This document shows, piece after piece, positions 42,190-51,050 of a stretch of DNA of 64,000 nt. This stretch comes from Bradyrhizobium sp. LTSP885 (GTDB taxonomy: Bacteria; Pseudomonadota; Alphaproteobacteria; Rhizobiales; Xanthobacteraceae), in assembly GCF_000938305.1 (NCBI RefSeq), contig NZ_JYMT01000036.1, positions 62,001 to 126,000 of the forward strand. The letters run 5' to 3'. A model generated the notes under the pieces. The model had not been told where the DNA came from, did not search any database, and saw only the letters and a list, made by a program, of their open reading frames with translations. The stretch's first letter is position 1; the number at the start of each line of letters is the position of its first letter. The translations under genes were made by a program, and so were the position numbers.

Positions 42190-42876
42190 CTAAGTCTGCG
42201 ATTCCGTTTCCGATTCCAGGCTGCTTTGCCCGAGGCGTGGCTCTGTCCCGGCCAATAGCCTCTGAACGTTGGCACGATGGCGCACAATCACGTAAATGCT
42301 TCCTGCAATCACCAGCAACCGATAGGGCAACGGCTGCTCCATGCAGCAAATGACGGCGATCGCCGTCAACGCCGCCAGCATCGAGCCAAGGGAAACAATC
42401 CGAAAAATAGCCAGCACGACGCCAAAGACCGCCGCAGCACCCAAACCTGCCGGCTAGGATATCGCCAGCAACACGCCCAGCCCCGTCGCAGCGGATTTCC
42501 CACCCGTAAAATTCAACCAGACCGAACGGCTATGCCCCAACAACACGGCAAGTCCGGCCAGGCAAACCGCCCACGGCGCCCAGGTTTGCAGATCGAGCGC
42601 TGTCGGTGGCGTGACGGACGGCAACGTAGCGAGCCAAGGATAAAACCAGCTGGCAAAGACGATTGCCGCCACACCTTTCAGCATATCGACCAGGAGCACG
42701 ACCAACGCTGGCCATTTCCCCAGGGTGCGCAACACGTTCGTCGCCCCAGTGGATTTGGAGCCATGCTGTCGGATATCAATGCCCTTGAGCAGTTTCCCGG
42801 CCAGATAGCCCGTGGGCGTGGAACCGAAGAGATAAGCGATTGCCAATCCAACCACGCTCGCTAACCAGAAAATCAT
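42190..42876 (-). pseudogene. plsY: plsY-like glycerol-3-phosphate acyltransferase gene broken by an in-frame amber codon
   Basis: A single reading frame from ATG 42876 shows PlsY marks: YLFGSTPTGYLAG, DIRQHGSKSTGATNVLRTLG, GHSRSVWLNFTGGKSAATGLG and, after a TAG at 42454-42456 (codon 141), VVLAIFRIVSLGSMLAA and YVIVRHRANVQRLL. Both halves are in the same frame, so one base is enough: TAG probably replaced TGG, since Trp fits the position (LLAIS-W-PAGLG). PlsY transfers acyl groups to glycerol 3-phosphate in the membrane. The wording of its motifs resembles cyanobacterial-type PlsY. A working plsY is expected elsewhere. Readthrough or a sequencing error would make it intact. Confidence 0.85.
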
Positions 42877-42900
42877 GGAATTCTCCTCGACGCTCTCATA

Positions 42901-43845
42901 TCACGCTGGCGCCTTGCGTGATCCCGCGTTGAGCCGCGCCAGGATACGGTCGGCTTCGGTGCGCCAGTCGGCGCTGCGGGCGAACTCCGGCATTCCCCTG
43001 ACGCCGAACACGCCCTCGTCGGCGAGGTCGGCGATCCAGGCTTGCCGTTCGGCCGTGCCCGACGCCGACCAGGGCGCCAGCCCGGCGTCACGCACGGTCT
43101 CCGCCACCTCGCGCAGCTCCTCGGCACGGCGCCGTCCGTGCTCGATGACGCGCTGGAAAAAATAGGCGCCCTGCTTTTCCCAGTCGACGCTCGGAAAGGT
43201 CTCCTTGAGCGAGGCGAGCACCGCATCCTCGACGCCATAGGCCCGCGCGGTGGTGAAGCTCTCGATGACCATGGCCTCCAGGCCCTTGATCATGATGCTG
43301 CGGCACATCTTGACCGCCGACGAGACACCGAGCTCGTCGCTTGCGACCTTGGCCGCGAAACCCAGCGTGACCAGCAGCGGCGCCAGCTCGCGCGCGCCGC
43401 GGCCGCCAAGCAGCAGCGGCACCTTGATCCGGTACGGCGGCAACGAGGTCATCACGGCGCCCTCGACATAACGGCCGCCGGCGCCGTCGATGATGGATGC
43501 GGCGCGCTGCTTGGCGCCGGGTGAGGCCGAATTGAAATCCAGGAACCAGGCCTCCTTTCCGATCGCCGGCGCGCAGGCTTCGGCCACCGGCACCGCCTGG
43601 CTCGCCGTCACCGCGGAGACGATGAGATCCGCCCGCGCCGCGAGGTCGGCGTGCGATTGCGCCAGCTCGACCCCGATACCATCGGCGTGCTCACGCAACG
43701 GCCTTGCCTGCTCGCGCTCGAGCTTGATGTCGTAGGCGGCAACCTTGATGCCCTGCTTGCGCAAATCTTCGGCAAGGATGCGGCCGACCTCGCCATAGCC
43801 GAGCAGCCCGACCTGCCATTGCATTGGATCGCTGGAGACTGTCAT
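42901..43845 (-). CDS. NAD(P)-binding DUF1932/6PGDH-like dehydrogenase
   Basis: 314 residues. N-terminal Rossmann fold with GLLGYGEVGRILAEDL, then NSASPGAKQRAA (substrate loop) and a DUF1932-type C-terminal domain (SSAVKMCRSIMIKGLEAM, with Lys in the catalytic position). It resembles 3-hydroxyisobutyrate and 6-phosphogluconate dehydrogenases. It should oxidise a hydroxyacid, substrate unknown. Its ATG lies in the first of two tandem 17-base copies next to the stop of the upstream gene, with which it is translated closely; the TetR regulator is upstream again. Confidence 0.88.
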   Translation of the reverse strand: MTVSSDPMQWQVGLLGYGEVGRILAEDLRKQGIKVAAYDIKLEREQARPLREHADGIGVELAQSHADLAARADLIVSAVTASQAVPVAEACAPAIGKEAWFLDFNSASPGAKQRAASIIDGAGGRYVEGAVMTSLPPYRIKVPLLLGGRGARELAPLLVTLGFAAKVASDELGVSSAVKMCRSIMIKGLEAMVIESFTTARAYGVEDAVLASLKETFPSVDWEKQGAYFFQRVIEHGRRRAEELREVAETVRDAGLAPWSASGTAERQAWIADLADEGVFGVRGMPEFARSADWRTEADRILARLNAGSRKAPA

Positions 43846-43876
43846 CAGTTCAAATCCCGCATCAGTTCAAATCCCG
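43843..43876. repeat. 17-base tandem duplication at a stop/start junction
   Basis: CATCAGTTCAAATCCCG occurs twice in direct tandem (43843-43859 and 43860-43876). The first copy contains the DUF1932-gene start codon and the second the stop of the upstream gene. With a single copy the two genes would overlap as TGATG, so the duplication probably broke a coupled junction. On the mRNA it creates a short reading frame MRDLN. Confidence 0.9.
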
Positions 43877-44731
43877 TGTTGTGTTGTCGAACAACTCGTC
43901 GACCGCAAGGCGCCGTGGAATCAGAGACTGCTCGACGCAATAGTCGATGATCAATGCGAGCTGCTTGCGGTTCGCCTCGACGCCGAACGGCAGGAGGTCC
44001 GGCGTACCGGGCGGACCGGTATTTGCCTTGCCGCGCTTGAGCAGATCGTAGACCTCCCGCACCACATCGGGCCGCGATGCCGCGAGCGCCTCCGTCACCA
44101 CCACCAGATGATTGACGGGGACAACGCCACGCCGCTGAAACCAGCGCGCCGCCTCGCCGGCCGGATCGGCGAACAGCGGCCGCAGCGCCGGATCGCTCGA
44201 GGTCTCGCCCAACACCGCGTCGAGCTCGCCGTCCTTCAGCATCTGGATGATGCTCTTGCCAACAGGCGCGCGTTCGGTCCGATCGACATATTCGGCAACA
44301 TGCGGCTCCTCGAAGGTGACCCAATCGATCTCATCGAGATTGACGCCGTGGTCGTTGGCAAGGATGCCGCGCATCCACGCGCCGGTCGTGGTCGTGAACG
44401 AGCGGATGCCGACCCGCTTGCCTTCGAGATCGGCCGGGGCAAGCGTGTCGCCGTCGGCCCGACAGAGCGCATAGCCATGCTGGAATCGGCCGATCATCAC
44501 CGCCGGCAACAGCACCAGCTTCTTGCAGTGCGCTTTCGCCATCAGGTAGGTCACGATAGCCATCTCGCAGACATCGAACGCCTGCTCGCGCACCATCGGC
44601 TTGAACGCGGCATTGGTCGGCGTGAACTCGGTGAAGTCGAGATCGAACAGGTCTGAGCGCAGCGCACCCGTCTTCACCGCCGCGACATGCGGGTGGTTGC
44701 CGAGCACGGTACGCAACCGGAGTTTGTCCAT
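43862..44731 (-). CDS. 4,5-dihydroxyphthalate decarboxylase-like / substrate-binding-like protein
   Basis: 289 residues from ATG 44731 (MDKLRLRTVLG), chosen because upstream sequence reads as non-coding. It lacks a signal peptide, so it is cytoplasmic. It has the periplasmic-binding-like bilobed fold (FDVCEMAIVTYLMAKAH, LEGKRVGIRSF, GELDAVLG) that is shared by 4,5-dihydroxyphthalate decarboxylase and NMT1-like proteins. I lean to the decarboxylase-like family because of the missing signal. It sits between tetR and the DUF1932 gene in a likely operon. No transporter permease is near. Confidence 0.7.
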   Translation of the reverse strand: MDKLRLRTVLGNHPHVAAVKTGALRSDLFDLDFTEFTPTNAAFKPMVREQAFDVCEMAIVTYLMAKAHCKKLVLLPAVMIGRFQHGYALCRADGDTLAPADLEGKRVGIRSFTTTTGAWMRGILANDHGVNLDEIDWVTFEEPHVAEYVDRTERAPVGKSIIQMLKDGELDAVLGETSSDPALRPLFADPAGEAARWFQRRGVVPVNHLVVVTEALAASRPDVVREVYDLLKRGKANTGPPGTPDLLPFGVEANRKQLALIIDYCVEQSLIPRRLAVDELFDNTTRDLN

Positions 44732-44787
44732 ATCAGCGAACTCCAAAATCAAGAGGTCAGCGTTCGCCTCGACTCCTGGCGGGGCGC

Positions 44788-45492
44788 TTAAGTCCTGGCC
44801 GGCGACTTGCGCCGCGAGGGCGGCGCCTGATCGAGCGGCGCAGCCTGCATCGAGGCGACGGTTGCGCGGACCAGCTGTTCGATGGCGTGGCCGGCATCGG
44901 TGCCGTCGGCGCTGCCGCGCGACAGGCGCGATACGCGCTCCGGCGTCACCAACGAGTAGTAGAGAGCACCGAGCAGGAAGTGGCCGCGCCAGACGATATC
45001 GGTACGCGGGATGTGCGGCAGGCTTTCGCAGATCGCATCGATGAAGGCGTTGCTGGTGTCGTCGAAGGTCTGCGCGATGATCCGGCGCACGACCTCGTTG
45101 CCCTCGGCCGACATCACCGCGCGCAACCGCGTGAACCGCGTCCCGCCGCCGGCGAGGTCGCTGCCCGACGTAAAGGCCGGCAGCACATAGGCGCGCACGA
45201 TCGCCTCCAGCCGGTCCTGCAAGTCGCGCACCCGCTTCGCGGCGGCCAGCAGCTCGGAGCGGCGCAGGTTCATCGGACCGCAATGGCGGCGATAGATTTC
45301 CAGCAGCAGGCCGTCCTTGGTCGCGAAATGATAGGTCACGCTGCCGGGATTGGCGCCGGCGGCCTGCGCGATGTCGCGCACCGACACCGCGGTGAAGCCG
45401 TGGGTCGAGAACAATTCCTCCGCCGCGGCGAGGATCGCCTCGCGCATGTTCGGCTTGCGTGCACTGGCAACGTTGGCGGGCTTGCGAACCAT
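44788..45492 (-). CDS. TetR-family regulator
   Basis: 234 residues from ATG 45492 (MVRKPAN). The DNA-binding part reads MREAILAAAEELFSTHGFTAVSVRDIAQAAGANPGSVTYHFATKDGLL (residues about 16-63), a standard TetR helix-turn-helix. The C-terminal ligand domain is variable. A 16-bp palindrome lies 2 bases before the start codon, where no ribosome site is seen, so the transcript may be leaderless or the start may be later. It probably represses itself and the divergent binding-protein gene. It leads a three-gene minus-strand operon. Confidence 0.88.
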   Translation of the reverse strand: MVRKPANVASARKPNMREAILAAAEELFSTHGFTAVSVRDIAQAAGANPGSVTYHFATKDGLLLEIYRRHCGPMNLRRSELLAAAKRVRDLQDRLEAIVRAYVLPAFTSGSDLAGGGTRFTRLRAVMSAEGNEVVRRIIAQTFDDTSNAFIDAICESLPHIPRTDIVWRGHFLLGALYYSLVTPERVSRLSRGSADGTDAGHAIEQLVRATVASMQAAPLDQAPPSRRKSPART

Positions 45493-45494
45493 AT

Positions 45495-45510
45495 TTGTAC
45501 TATCGTACAA
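45495..45510. promoter_or_regulatory. TetR operator candidate TTGTACTATCGTACAA
   Basis: A perfect inverted repeat with 6-bp arms (TTGTAC...GTACAA) and a 4-base spacer, located between tetR and the divergent substrate-binding gene. Position and symmetry suit TetR autoregulation plus control of the opposite gene; binding would block both promoters. Confidence 0.75.
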
Positions 45511-45558
45511 GAAATCAGGTCGCGTCAACAAGCGGCGCGACGTGAGGCAGGAAGCAGC

Positions 45559-46368
45559 ATGATGACGCTCTCTGGAATAATGACGGCGGGCCTACGCAGG
45601 ATCGGCCTCGCCTGCATCATCGCAACGCTCGCGGCGGCGTCAGCCCATGCCGGTGACGAGACGACCTTGCTGGCGCCGACCGGAAAGCTGCGCGTCGGCG
45701 TCTATCCGGGCAGCCCGACCTCGCTTGTCACCGACCCTGCGACGCATCAAACGCATGGCCTGAGTCATGACCTCGGCGAGGCCTTCGCGAAGCGGCTCGG
45801 CGTGCCGGTCGACTATGTCTCGTTCCAGCGCATCGCCGACGTGATCGCCGCGATCAAGAATGCCGAGGTCGATTTCACCATCACCAACGCGACGCCGGCC
45901 CGCGCCAATGATGTCAGCTTCAGCCCCATCCTTGTCGCGGTCGAGCTCGGCTATCTGGTGCCGCCCAACTCGACCATCATGAGCGCGGATGAGATCGACC
46001 AGCCCGGCATCCGGATCGGCGTCACCAAGGGCGGTACGTCGGAACGCACGCTCGGCGCGAAGTTTCCGAACGCCAGGATCGTCCCCGCCGAGAGCGTCAC
46101 GGCCGCCGTCGCGATGTTCGGCCGCGGCGAGATCGATCTCTACGCGACCAACAAGCCGACGCTGTTCGAGATATCGGACGCCATGCCAGGCGCGCGCATC
46201 CTCAATGGCAAATGGGGGCTGGAGCACATGGCGGTCGCGATCCCGAAGGGGCGCGAGCAGGCGCTGCCGTCAGTCGCTGATTTCGTGAAGGACGTGCAGA
46301 GCAACGGGCTGCTCACCAAGGCCGAGCAGGAGGCCGGACTGCGCGGCGCGGTGAAGGCCGAACAATAG
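45559..46368 (+). CDS. Periplasmic solute-binding protein (amino-acid-type, SBP_bac_3)
   Basis: 269 residues from ATG 45559; AGGAAG lies upstream. A Sec signal peptide ends near AHAGDE. The binding domain reads LRVGVYPGSPTSLVTDPATHQTHGLSHDLGEAF, AEVDFTITNATPARANDVSFSPIL and GRGEIDLYATNKPTLFEI. It is a type 2 periplasmic-binding fold, amino-acid-family style. No ABC permease or ATPase lies adjacent, so it may share a distant transporter or act as a sensor. It is divergent from tetR. It ends two bases from the convergent lactonase gene. Confidence 0.87.
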   Translation: MMTLSGIMTAGLRRIGLACIIATLAAASAHAGDETTLLAPTGKLRVGVYPGSPTSLVTDPATHQTHGLSHDLGEAFAKRLGVPVDYVSFQRIADVIAAIKNAEVDFTITNATPARANDVSFSPILVAVELGYLVPPNSTIMSADEIDQPGIRIGVTKGGTSERTLGAKFPNARIVPAESVTAAVAMFGRGEIDLYATNKPTLFEISDAMPGARILNGKWGLEHMAVAIPKGREQALPSVADFVKDVQSNGLLTKAEQEAGLRGAVKAEQ

Positions 46369-46370
46369 AG

Positions 46371-47276
46371 TCAGGACAATCTGACATCCGGCTCGGCGCG
46401 GCCGCGCGCCGCGGCGTCGAGCAGGAAGGTCTTGCCATGCTCGGGATCGGCGGCGCGCTGCGCCTCATCCATGTCCTGCCAGGCCGAGGTCACCAGCACG
46501 CGCGAGAAGTCACGGCCGACAAAGGCCGGACAACTGGATTGGCTCGCCGGCACGCGCAGCGACCGCAGGCGGCGACCGGTGGGATCATAGATATCGATGC
46601 AGCCGCCGCCCCAGCGCGCGTTCCAGATCAATCCATCCGCATCGACGATCGCGCCGTCGATGCCGCCGACGCCTTGATGTTTGATCAGTGCAACAGGGTC
46701 TCCAACCGGCAATCCGGTCGATGGATCGAGCGGCACGCGATACAGCGTGTTCCTCCCGGTGTCGGCGAAATAGCCGATGTCTCCGTTGGGCGAGAAACAG
46801 ATCGCGTTCGGGATGGTGATCTCTGGATAGAGCCGTGTGATACGGCCGCGGTGCAGCGCGTAGATCGCGCCTGCGCCCTTCTCCGCGCGTCGCCCCATGG
46901 TACCGAACCAGAACGTGCCGGACGGATGCACCCGCGCGTCGTTGGACCGCGTCACCGGATTGTCGGACTCCAGCGAAACAAACAGCTCGAGACGTCCATC
47001 GGCGACGTGCCGAACATAGAACCCATCCTCGGTAAGGATGAGTTGCCGCTCGCCATCGATCCGCGCCAGCGCGCTCGCCATTTTCGGCAGCGCGTGAATC
47101 ACGGTGCGTCCGTCTGCAAAGCGGTGCTCGAACAGGCGGCGCTCGCGGATATCGAACCACCAGGCGGTATCGGTCGCGGCGTCATAGGTTGGCCCCTCGC
47201 CGAGATGGCAGCGCTCGGCCGATAGCACCGATGTCGGCACCTCGTCCATCACTTCGCCGGCGATGCGGTCGGTCAT
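46371..47276 (-). CDS. SMP-30/gluconolactonase-family lactonase
   Basis: 301 residues from ATG 47276. SMP-30 beta-propeller marks: HLGEGPTYD (metal Glu), SNDARVHPSGTFWFGTMGRR, ITIPNAICFSPNGD (metal Asn), and GGIDGAIVDADGLIWNARW with the metal Asp. It hydrolyses sugar lactones; after the upstream 1-dehydrogenase it should open the aldono-lactone to aldonate. It is the last gene of the eight-gene sugar operon, 8 bases after galM. Confidence 0.9.
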   Translation of the reverse strand: MTDRIAGEVMDEVPTSVLSAERCHLGEGPTYDAATDTAWWFDIRERRLFEHRFADGRTVIHALPKMASALARIDGERQLILTEDGFYVRHVADGRLELFVSLESDNPVTRSNDARVHPSGTFWFGTMGRRAEKGAGAIYALHRGRITRLYPEITIPNAICFSPNGDIGYFADTGRNTLYRVPLDPSTGLPVGDPVALIKHQGVGGIDGAIVDADGLIWNARWGGGCIDIYDPTGRRLRSLRVPASQSSCPAFVGRDFSRVLVTSAWQDMDEAQRAADPEHGKTFLLDAAARGRAEPDVRLS

Positions 47277-47284
47277 TGCGGTCC

Positions 47285-48349
47285 TCACAATGTCGAGAAG
47301 CGATAGACGATGGTGCGCCGATAGATCTGTCCGGGATCGAGCCGCGCCGACGGAAAGTCCGGGCGGTTCGGCGTATCCGGCCAGGCATGCGGCTCGAGAC
47401 ACAGCGCGTCCGACTGGCGATAAAGAAGGCCGCCTTTGCCTGACGTGGAGCCGTCGAGGAAGTTGCCGGAATAGAACTGCAATCCCGGCTGATCGGTGAA
47501 CAGCTCCATCACCCGGCCGCTGCGCGGCGCCTCGAGGCGCGCGGCGAGGCGGAGGCCGGTCCCTGACGCCAGACAGTAATTGTGGTCATAGCCGCGGCCG
47601 AGCCGCAATTGCTCGTCGTCCATTCTGATGCGCGAACCGATCGCGACAGGCGATCGGAAATCGAACGGCGTGCCCTCGACCGGCCGCGGCGGCTCGGGCA
47701 GTGGAATTGCCGTGGCGTCGACGGCGAGAAAGCGCTCCGAGGGGATCGTCAGCCGGTGATCGAGTATCTGCGTGGCTGAGCGCGCGCCGTTGAGATTGAA
47801 GAAGCTGTGATTGGTCAAATTGAGGAAGGTCGGGCGATCGGTGGTCGCCTCATAGGTCACCGAGAGTTCCGTCGTGCTGCGGACGCGATAGGTCACCCGC
47901 GTCTCCAGATTGCCCGGATAGCCTTCCTCGCCATGCGGACTTGCGCGCTCCAGCACCAGCGTCGGCCCCGGACTGTCGCTGACGTCGACGATCCGCCAGA
48001 GCTGGCGATCGAAGCCCTGCGGGCCGCCATGCAAGGCGTTGGGACCGTTGTTGGCCTCGAGCGCGACAGCCGCGCCATCGAGCACGAAGCGCCCGCCGGC
48101 GATCCGGTTGGCATAGCGGCCGATGGTCGCGCCGAAGAATTTGCGCTGCGCCAGATAGCCATCGAAATCGTCATGGCCGAGCACGATGTCGTCGCAATGC
48201 CCGTCGCGGTCGGGCGTCATCAGCGATTGCAGCGTGGCGCCGAACGGAAGGATGGCAGCCGTAAAGCCGTGGCCGCCACGCAGCGTCACGCGCTCGACCA
48301 CCGAACCGTCGGGCAATCTGCCAAATGGCTCGCGATCGATCGGTGTCAT
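47285..48349 (-). CDS. galM: Aldose 1-epimerase (mutarotase)
   Basis: 354 residues. GalM marks are the catalytic His in LNLTNHSFFNLNG, the base Glu in CLEPHAWPDTPN, and RIAGGRFVLDG, ANNGPNALHGG early on. It interconverts alpha and beta anomers of aldoses such as galactose or arabinose, feeding the beta-pyranose to the 1-dehydrogenase. It lies 2 bases after the dehydrogenase gene and 8 before the lactonase gene, so it is part of the same operon. Confidence 0.93.
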   Translation of the reverse strand: MTPIDREPFGRLPDGSVVERVTLRGGHGFTAAILPFGATLQSLMTPDRDGHCDDIVLGHDDFDGYLAQRKFFGATIGRYANRIAGGRFVLDGAAVALEANNGPNALHGGPQGFDRQLWRIVDVSDSPGPTLVLERASPHGEEGYPGNLETRVTYRVRSTTELSVTYEATTDRPTFLNLTNHSFFNLNGARSATQILDHRLTIPSERFLAVDATAIPLPEPPRPVEGTPFDFRSPVAIGSRIRMDDEQLRLGRGYDHNYCLASGTGLRLAARLEAPRSGRVMELFTDQPGLQFYSGNFLDGSTSGKGGLLYRQSDALCLEPHAWPDTPNRPDFPSARLDPGQIYRRTIVYRFSTL

Positions 48350-48351
48350 GA

Positions 48352-49281
48352 TCAGTCCTCAAATGGCTCGACCACGCGCCGTCGCCCCAGCATGAAGCTA
48401 TCCGCCACGAGCTGCAAGGGCGCCAGGTCGACATCGGACTTGCCCTCCGACGCCAGCGCGAGGAACCGGCGATAGAGCGCGGGGTATTCCTCCTTGGCGC
48501 TATCGACGATCAGCCTGTCGCCATCGCGCAATTGCGCTCCGCCTTTCGACAGAGCGACAGGACCCGCATCGGTCTCGATCAGGATGTCCCAGCTCTGCGG
48601 CCCGGTCTGGCGGAAATCGAACTCGGCGTGAACCGGCAGGCCAGTCTCGTCGGAGAATTCGAGCTCGGCGGCAATCGGCGCATCCCGATTGGACGGAAAG
48701 GCCAGCTCCGCACGCCGGACAAACACCGGCTGCGGCAAAATATGGGTCAGGATCGACAGCGCGTTGATGCCGGGATCGAACACGCCGAAGCCGCCGGCCT
48801 CGAAGATCCAGGCCTGGCCGGGATGCCAGACCCGCACGTCTTCCTTCCAGATGATCGTCACCTTGAGGATCTTGCGGAGGGCGAGCAAATGCCTGATAGG
48901 CTCGACCGCGGGCGCGTAACGCGAATGCCAGGTCGCGAACAATGTCCGGCCGGCCTGCTGCGCGGCAGCAATCAGCGGCGTGAGCTCGGCGACGGTCGCG
49001 CCCGGCGGTTTTTCCAGCAGCACATGCTTGCCCGCCGCGAGTGCCGTCATGGCCTGCGCGCGGCGCACCTGCGGCGGCGTGCACAGCGCGACGGCATCGA
49101 TTTCGGGGCCGTTGTGCAACAGCTCCTGCAGATCACGGAAATGCGGCAGGTCCGCCGGCGATTTGGCGGGATCGACCACCGCGACCAGGGCCGCGCCCGC
49201 CGTGTTCGCGATCGCCGGCACGTGCTGCCGGCGCGCGATCTCGCCGAAACCGACAATGGCGATGCGAAGCACCTCGCTCAT
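48352..49281 (-). CDS. Gfo/Idh/MocA-type D-galactose/L-arabinose 1-dehydrogenase
   Basis: 309 residues. Rossmann start RIAIVGFGEIARRQHVPAI; the family motif EKPPGATVAEL (Lys in E-K-P is catalytic); a C-terminal open beta-sheet with TWHSRYAPAVEP and FDPGINALSILTH. It resembles galactose 1-dehydrogenase and the L-arabinose 1-dehydrogenase of Azospirillum. It oxidises the beta-aldose at C1 to a lactone with NAD(P). The neighbours, mutarotase and lactonase, confirm the oxidative non-phosphorylating route. Galactose or arabinose is not decided by sequence alone. Confidence 0.85.
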   Translation of the reverse strand: MSEVLRIAIVGFGEIARRQHVPAIANTAGAALVAVVDPAKSPADLPHFRDLQELLHNGPEIDAVALCTPPQVRRAQAMTALAAGKHVLLEKPPGATVAELTPLIAAAQQAGRTLFATWHSRYAPAVEPIRHLLALRKILKVTIIWKEDVRVWHPGQAWIFEAGGFGVFDPGINALSILTHILPQPVFVRRAELAFPSNRDAPIAAELEFSDETGLPVHAEFDFRQTGPQSWDILIETDAGPVALSKGGAQLRDGDRLIVDSAKEEYPALYRRFLALASEGKSDVDLAPLQLVADSFMLGRRRVVEPFED

Positions 49282-49290
49282 GGCGTTTCC

Positions 49291-50070
49291 TCAGGTTTCG
49301 GAGGTGACAGCGGCGGCAGCGGTCGTGGATTCGTACAAAGCGGGATCGACGATCGCCGCGCCGTGGCGGCGGATGCCATGGAAGATGGCCGCGGTCATGG
49401 CCGCCGCGGCGTCGTCGGCGTTGCCCTCGGCGATCGCATCGACGATGCGCTGGTGCCAGCTCAGCACCATCTCGCGATCGGCCGGATCGACCGGTGCGCT
49501 GACGACAAAGGATGCACGCAGCGCGGCCTCGATCACGCCGTCGACAGCGCGCATGAACGGATTGCCCGACGCATTGGCGACCGCGATATGCAACGCCAGA
49601 TCGCCGTCCGTGAAGGCATCGGAGGTGGAGGGCTCGCGCCGCATGATCTCGATGCAGCGGCGTAGCTCGGCGATGTCGGCCTCGGTACGGCGCAAGGCAG
49701 CCAACGCCGCCGTGCGCGGTTCGATCGCAAGGCGGATCTCGGCGAGATCGCCGAGGAACTGCTTGTCGATACCGACGTCGAGATGCCAGGCCAGCACATC
49801 GGCATCGAACATGTTCCAGGCGTTGCGACCGCGCACGACGGTCCCGACCCTCGCCTTGGTGGTGAGCAATCCTTTCGCCACCAGCGTCTTGATGCTTTCC
49901 CGCAATACGGGACGTGAGACACCGAATGTCGCGGTCAGGTCGGCGTCACCTGGCAGCCGGGTGCCCTCGGGGTAACGGCCTGCGATGATATCGATGCCGA
50001 TGCCGCGCGCGACCGCGGCGTGGTTGGAATGCGCACGCCGGGTCGGAATCACCACCAAGCCGGTGCTCAT
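49291..50070 (-). CDS. GntR-family (FCD) regulator of the sugar operon
   Basis: 259 residues from ATG 50070, overlapping the permease stop by 4 bases (ATGA). Winged helix: AAVARGIGIDIIAGRYPEGTRLPGDADLTATFGVSRPVLRESIKTLVAKGLL; FCD domain: EIRLAIEPRTAALAALRRTE and later His residues for metal binding. Lying inside the importer-dehydrogenase operon, it is probably a repressor released by a sugar acid. I did not find a clear palindromic operator in front of the operon's first gene, so its target is only inferred. Confidence 0.88.
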   Translation of the reverse strand: MSTGLVVIPTRRAHSNHAAVARGIGIDIIAGRYPEGTRLPGDADLTATFGVSRPVLRESIKTLVAKGLLTTKARVGTVVRGRNAWNMFDADVLAWHLDVGIDKQFLGDLAEIRLAIEPRTAALAALRRTEADIAELRRCIEIMRREPSTSDAFTDGDLALHIAVANASGNPFMRAVDGVIEAALRASFVVSAPVDPADREMVLSWHQRIVDAIAEGNADDAAAAMTAAIFHGIRRHGAAIVDPALYESTTAAAAVTSET

Positions 50071-51050
50071 GCCTTCACCTCTCCTGCCCTGATGGTGCGG
50101 GACCGGCCGGCAAGCCGCACCATGGCCTGCTGCAAGGCGATGAACGCAAACAGCAGGATGCCGGTCGCGATCTTGGTCCACCAGCTCGACAAAGTCCCGT
50201 CGAAATTGATGTAGCTCTGAATCAGGCCCTGGATCAACACACCGAGGAAGGTGCCAATCGCCGACCCCTGGCCGCCGGACAGCAGCGTCCCGCCGATGAC
50301 GACCGCGGCAATGGTGTCGAGCTCGACACCGACCGCCGACAGCGAATAGCCGGCCGCCGTGTAAAAGGAGAACACGATTCCGGCGATTCCAGCGAGAACA
50401 CTGGACAGCATGTAGATGCGCACCGTCATCGAACCAATGGCGACGCCCATCAGCGCGGTCGCGGAGCGATTGCCGCCCATTGCAAAGACATTGGCGCCGA
50501 AGCGGGTGAAATGCAGCAGCACGCTGCCGGCCGCGACCACAGCCAGCATGATCAGCGCGATCGCCGTCAGCCGACCGCCGCCGGGCAGCGCAATCCCGAA
50601 GTCCGAGACGGCCGTATAGAGCGGCGCGGTGATCGGCGTCGATTCCGTCGACATCAGGAAGCTGGTGCCGCGCGCGACGAACATCCCGGCCAGCGTGACG
50701 ATAAAGGGCGGCATGTCGAAGAAGTGGATCACCGCGCCCATCGCTGCTCCAAAGGCCGCGCACAGCACGAGCAGGATCGCGAATGCGAGCAGCGGCGGCA
50801 GGCCGAGCCGCTCGATCGACAGCGCCACGAACACGGTGGTGAAGCCGATCACCGATCCGACCGACAGGTCGATGCCGCCGGAAATGATGACAAATGTCAT
50901 GCCGATCGCAACGATGCCGAGAAAGGCGTTGTCGGTCAGGAGATTGGCGACGACACGGGTCGAAGCGAAATTCGGAAATTGCAGCGAGCAGATCGCAAAG
51001 CCGGCGACGAAGACCAGCGCCGTGATCATGACGGGCGACAGCCGGCTCAT
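50067..51050 (-). CDS. yjfF: Sugar ABC transporter permease (YjfF-like)
   Basis: 327 residues from ATG 51050, which overlaps the ytfT stop as ATGA. Eight to ten hydrophobic helices with the family loop GMTFVIISGGIDLSVGSVIGF, the coupling region of BPD_transp_2 permeases. The pairing of two such permeases with YtfQ-like and YtfR-like proteins matches the galactofuranose-type importer of E. coli. It forms the membrane channel with the ytfT product. Confidence 0.85.
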   Translation of the reverse strand: MSRLSPVMITALVFVAGFAICSLQFPNFASTRVVANLLTDNAFLGIVAIGMTFVIISGGIDLSVGSVIGFTTVFVALSIERLGLPPLLAFAILLVLCAAFGAAMGAVIHFFDMPPFIVTLAGMFVARGTSFLMSTESTPITAPLYTAVSDFGIALPGGGRLTAIALIMLAVVAAGSVLLHFTRFGANVFAMGGNRSATALMGVAIGSMTVRIYMLSSVLAGIAGIVFSFYTAAGYSLSAVGVELDTIAAVVIGGTLLSGGQGSAIGTFLGVLIQGLIQSYINFDGTLSSWWTKIATGILLFAFIALQQAMVRLAGRSRTIRAGEVKA

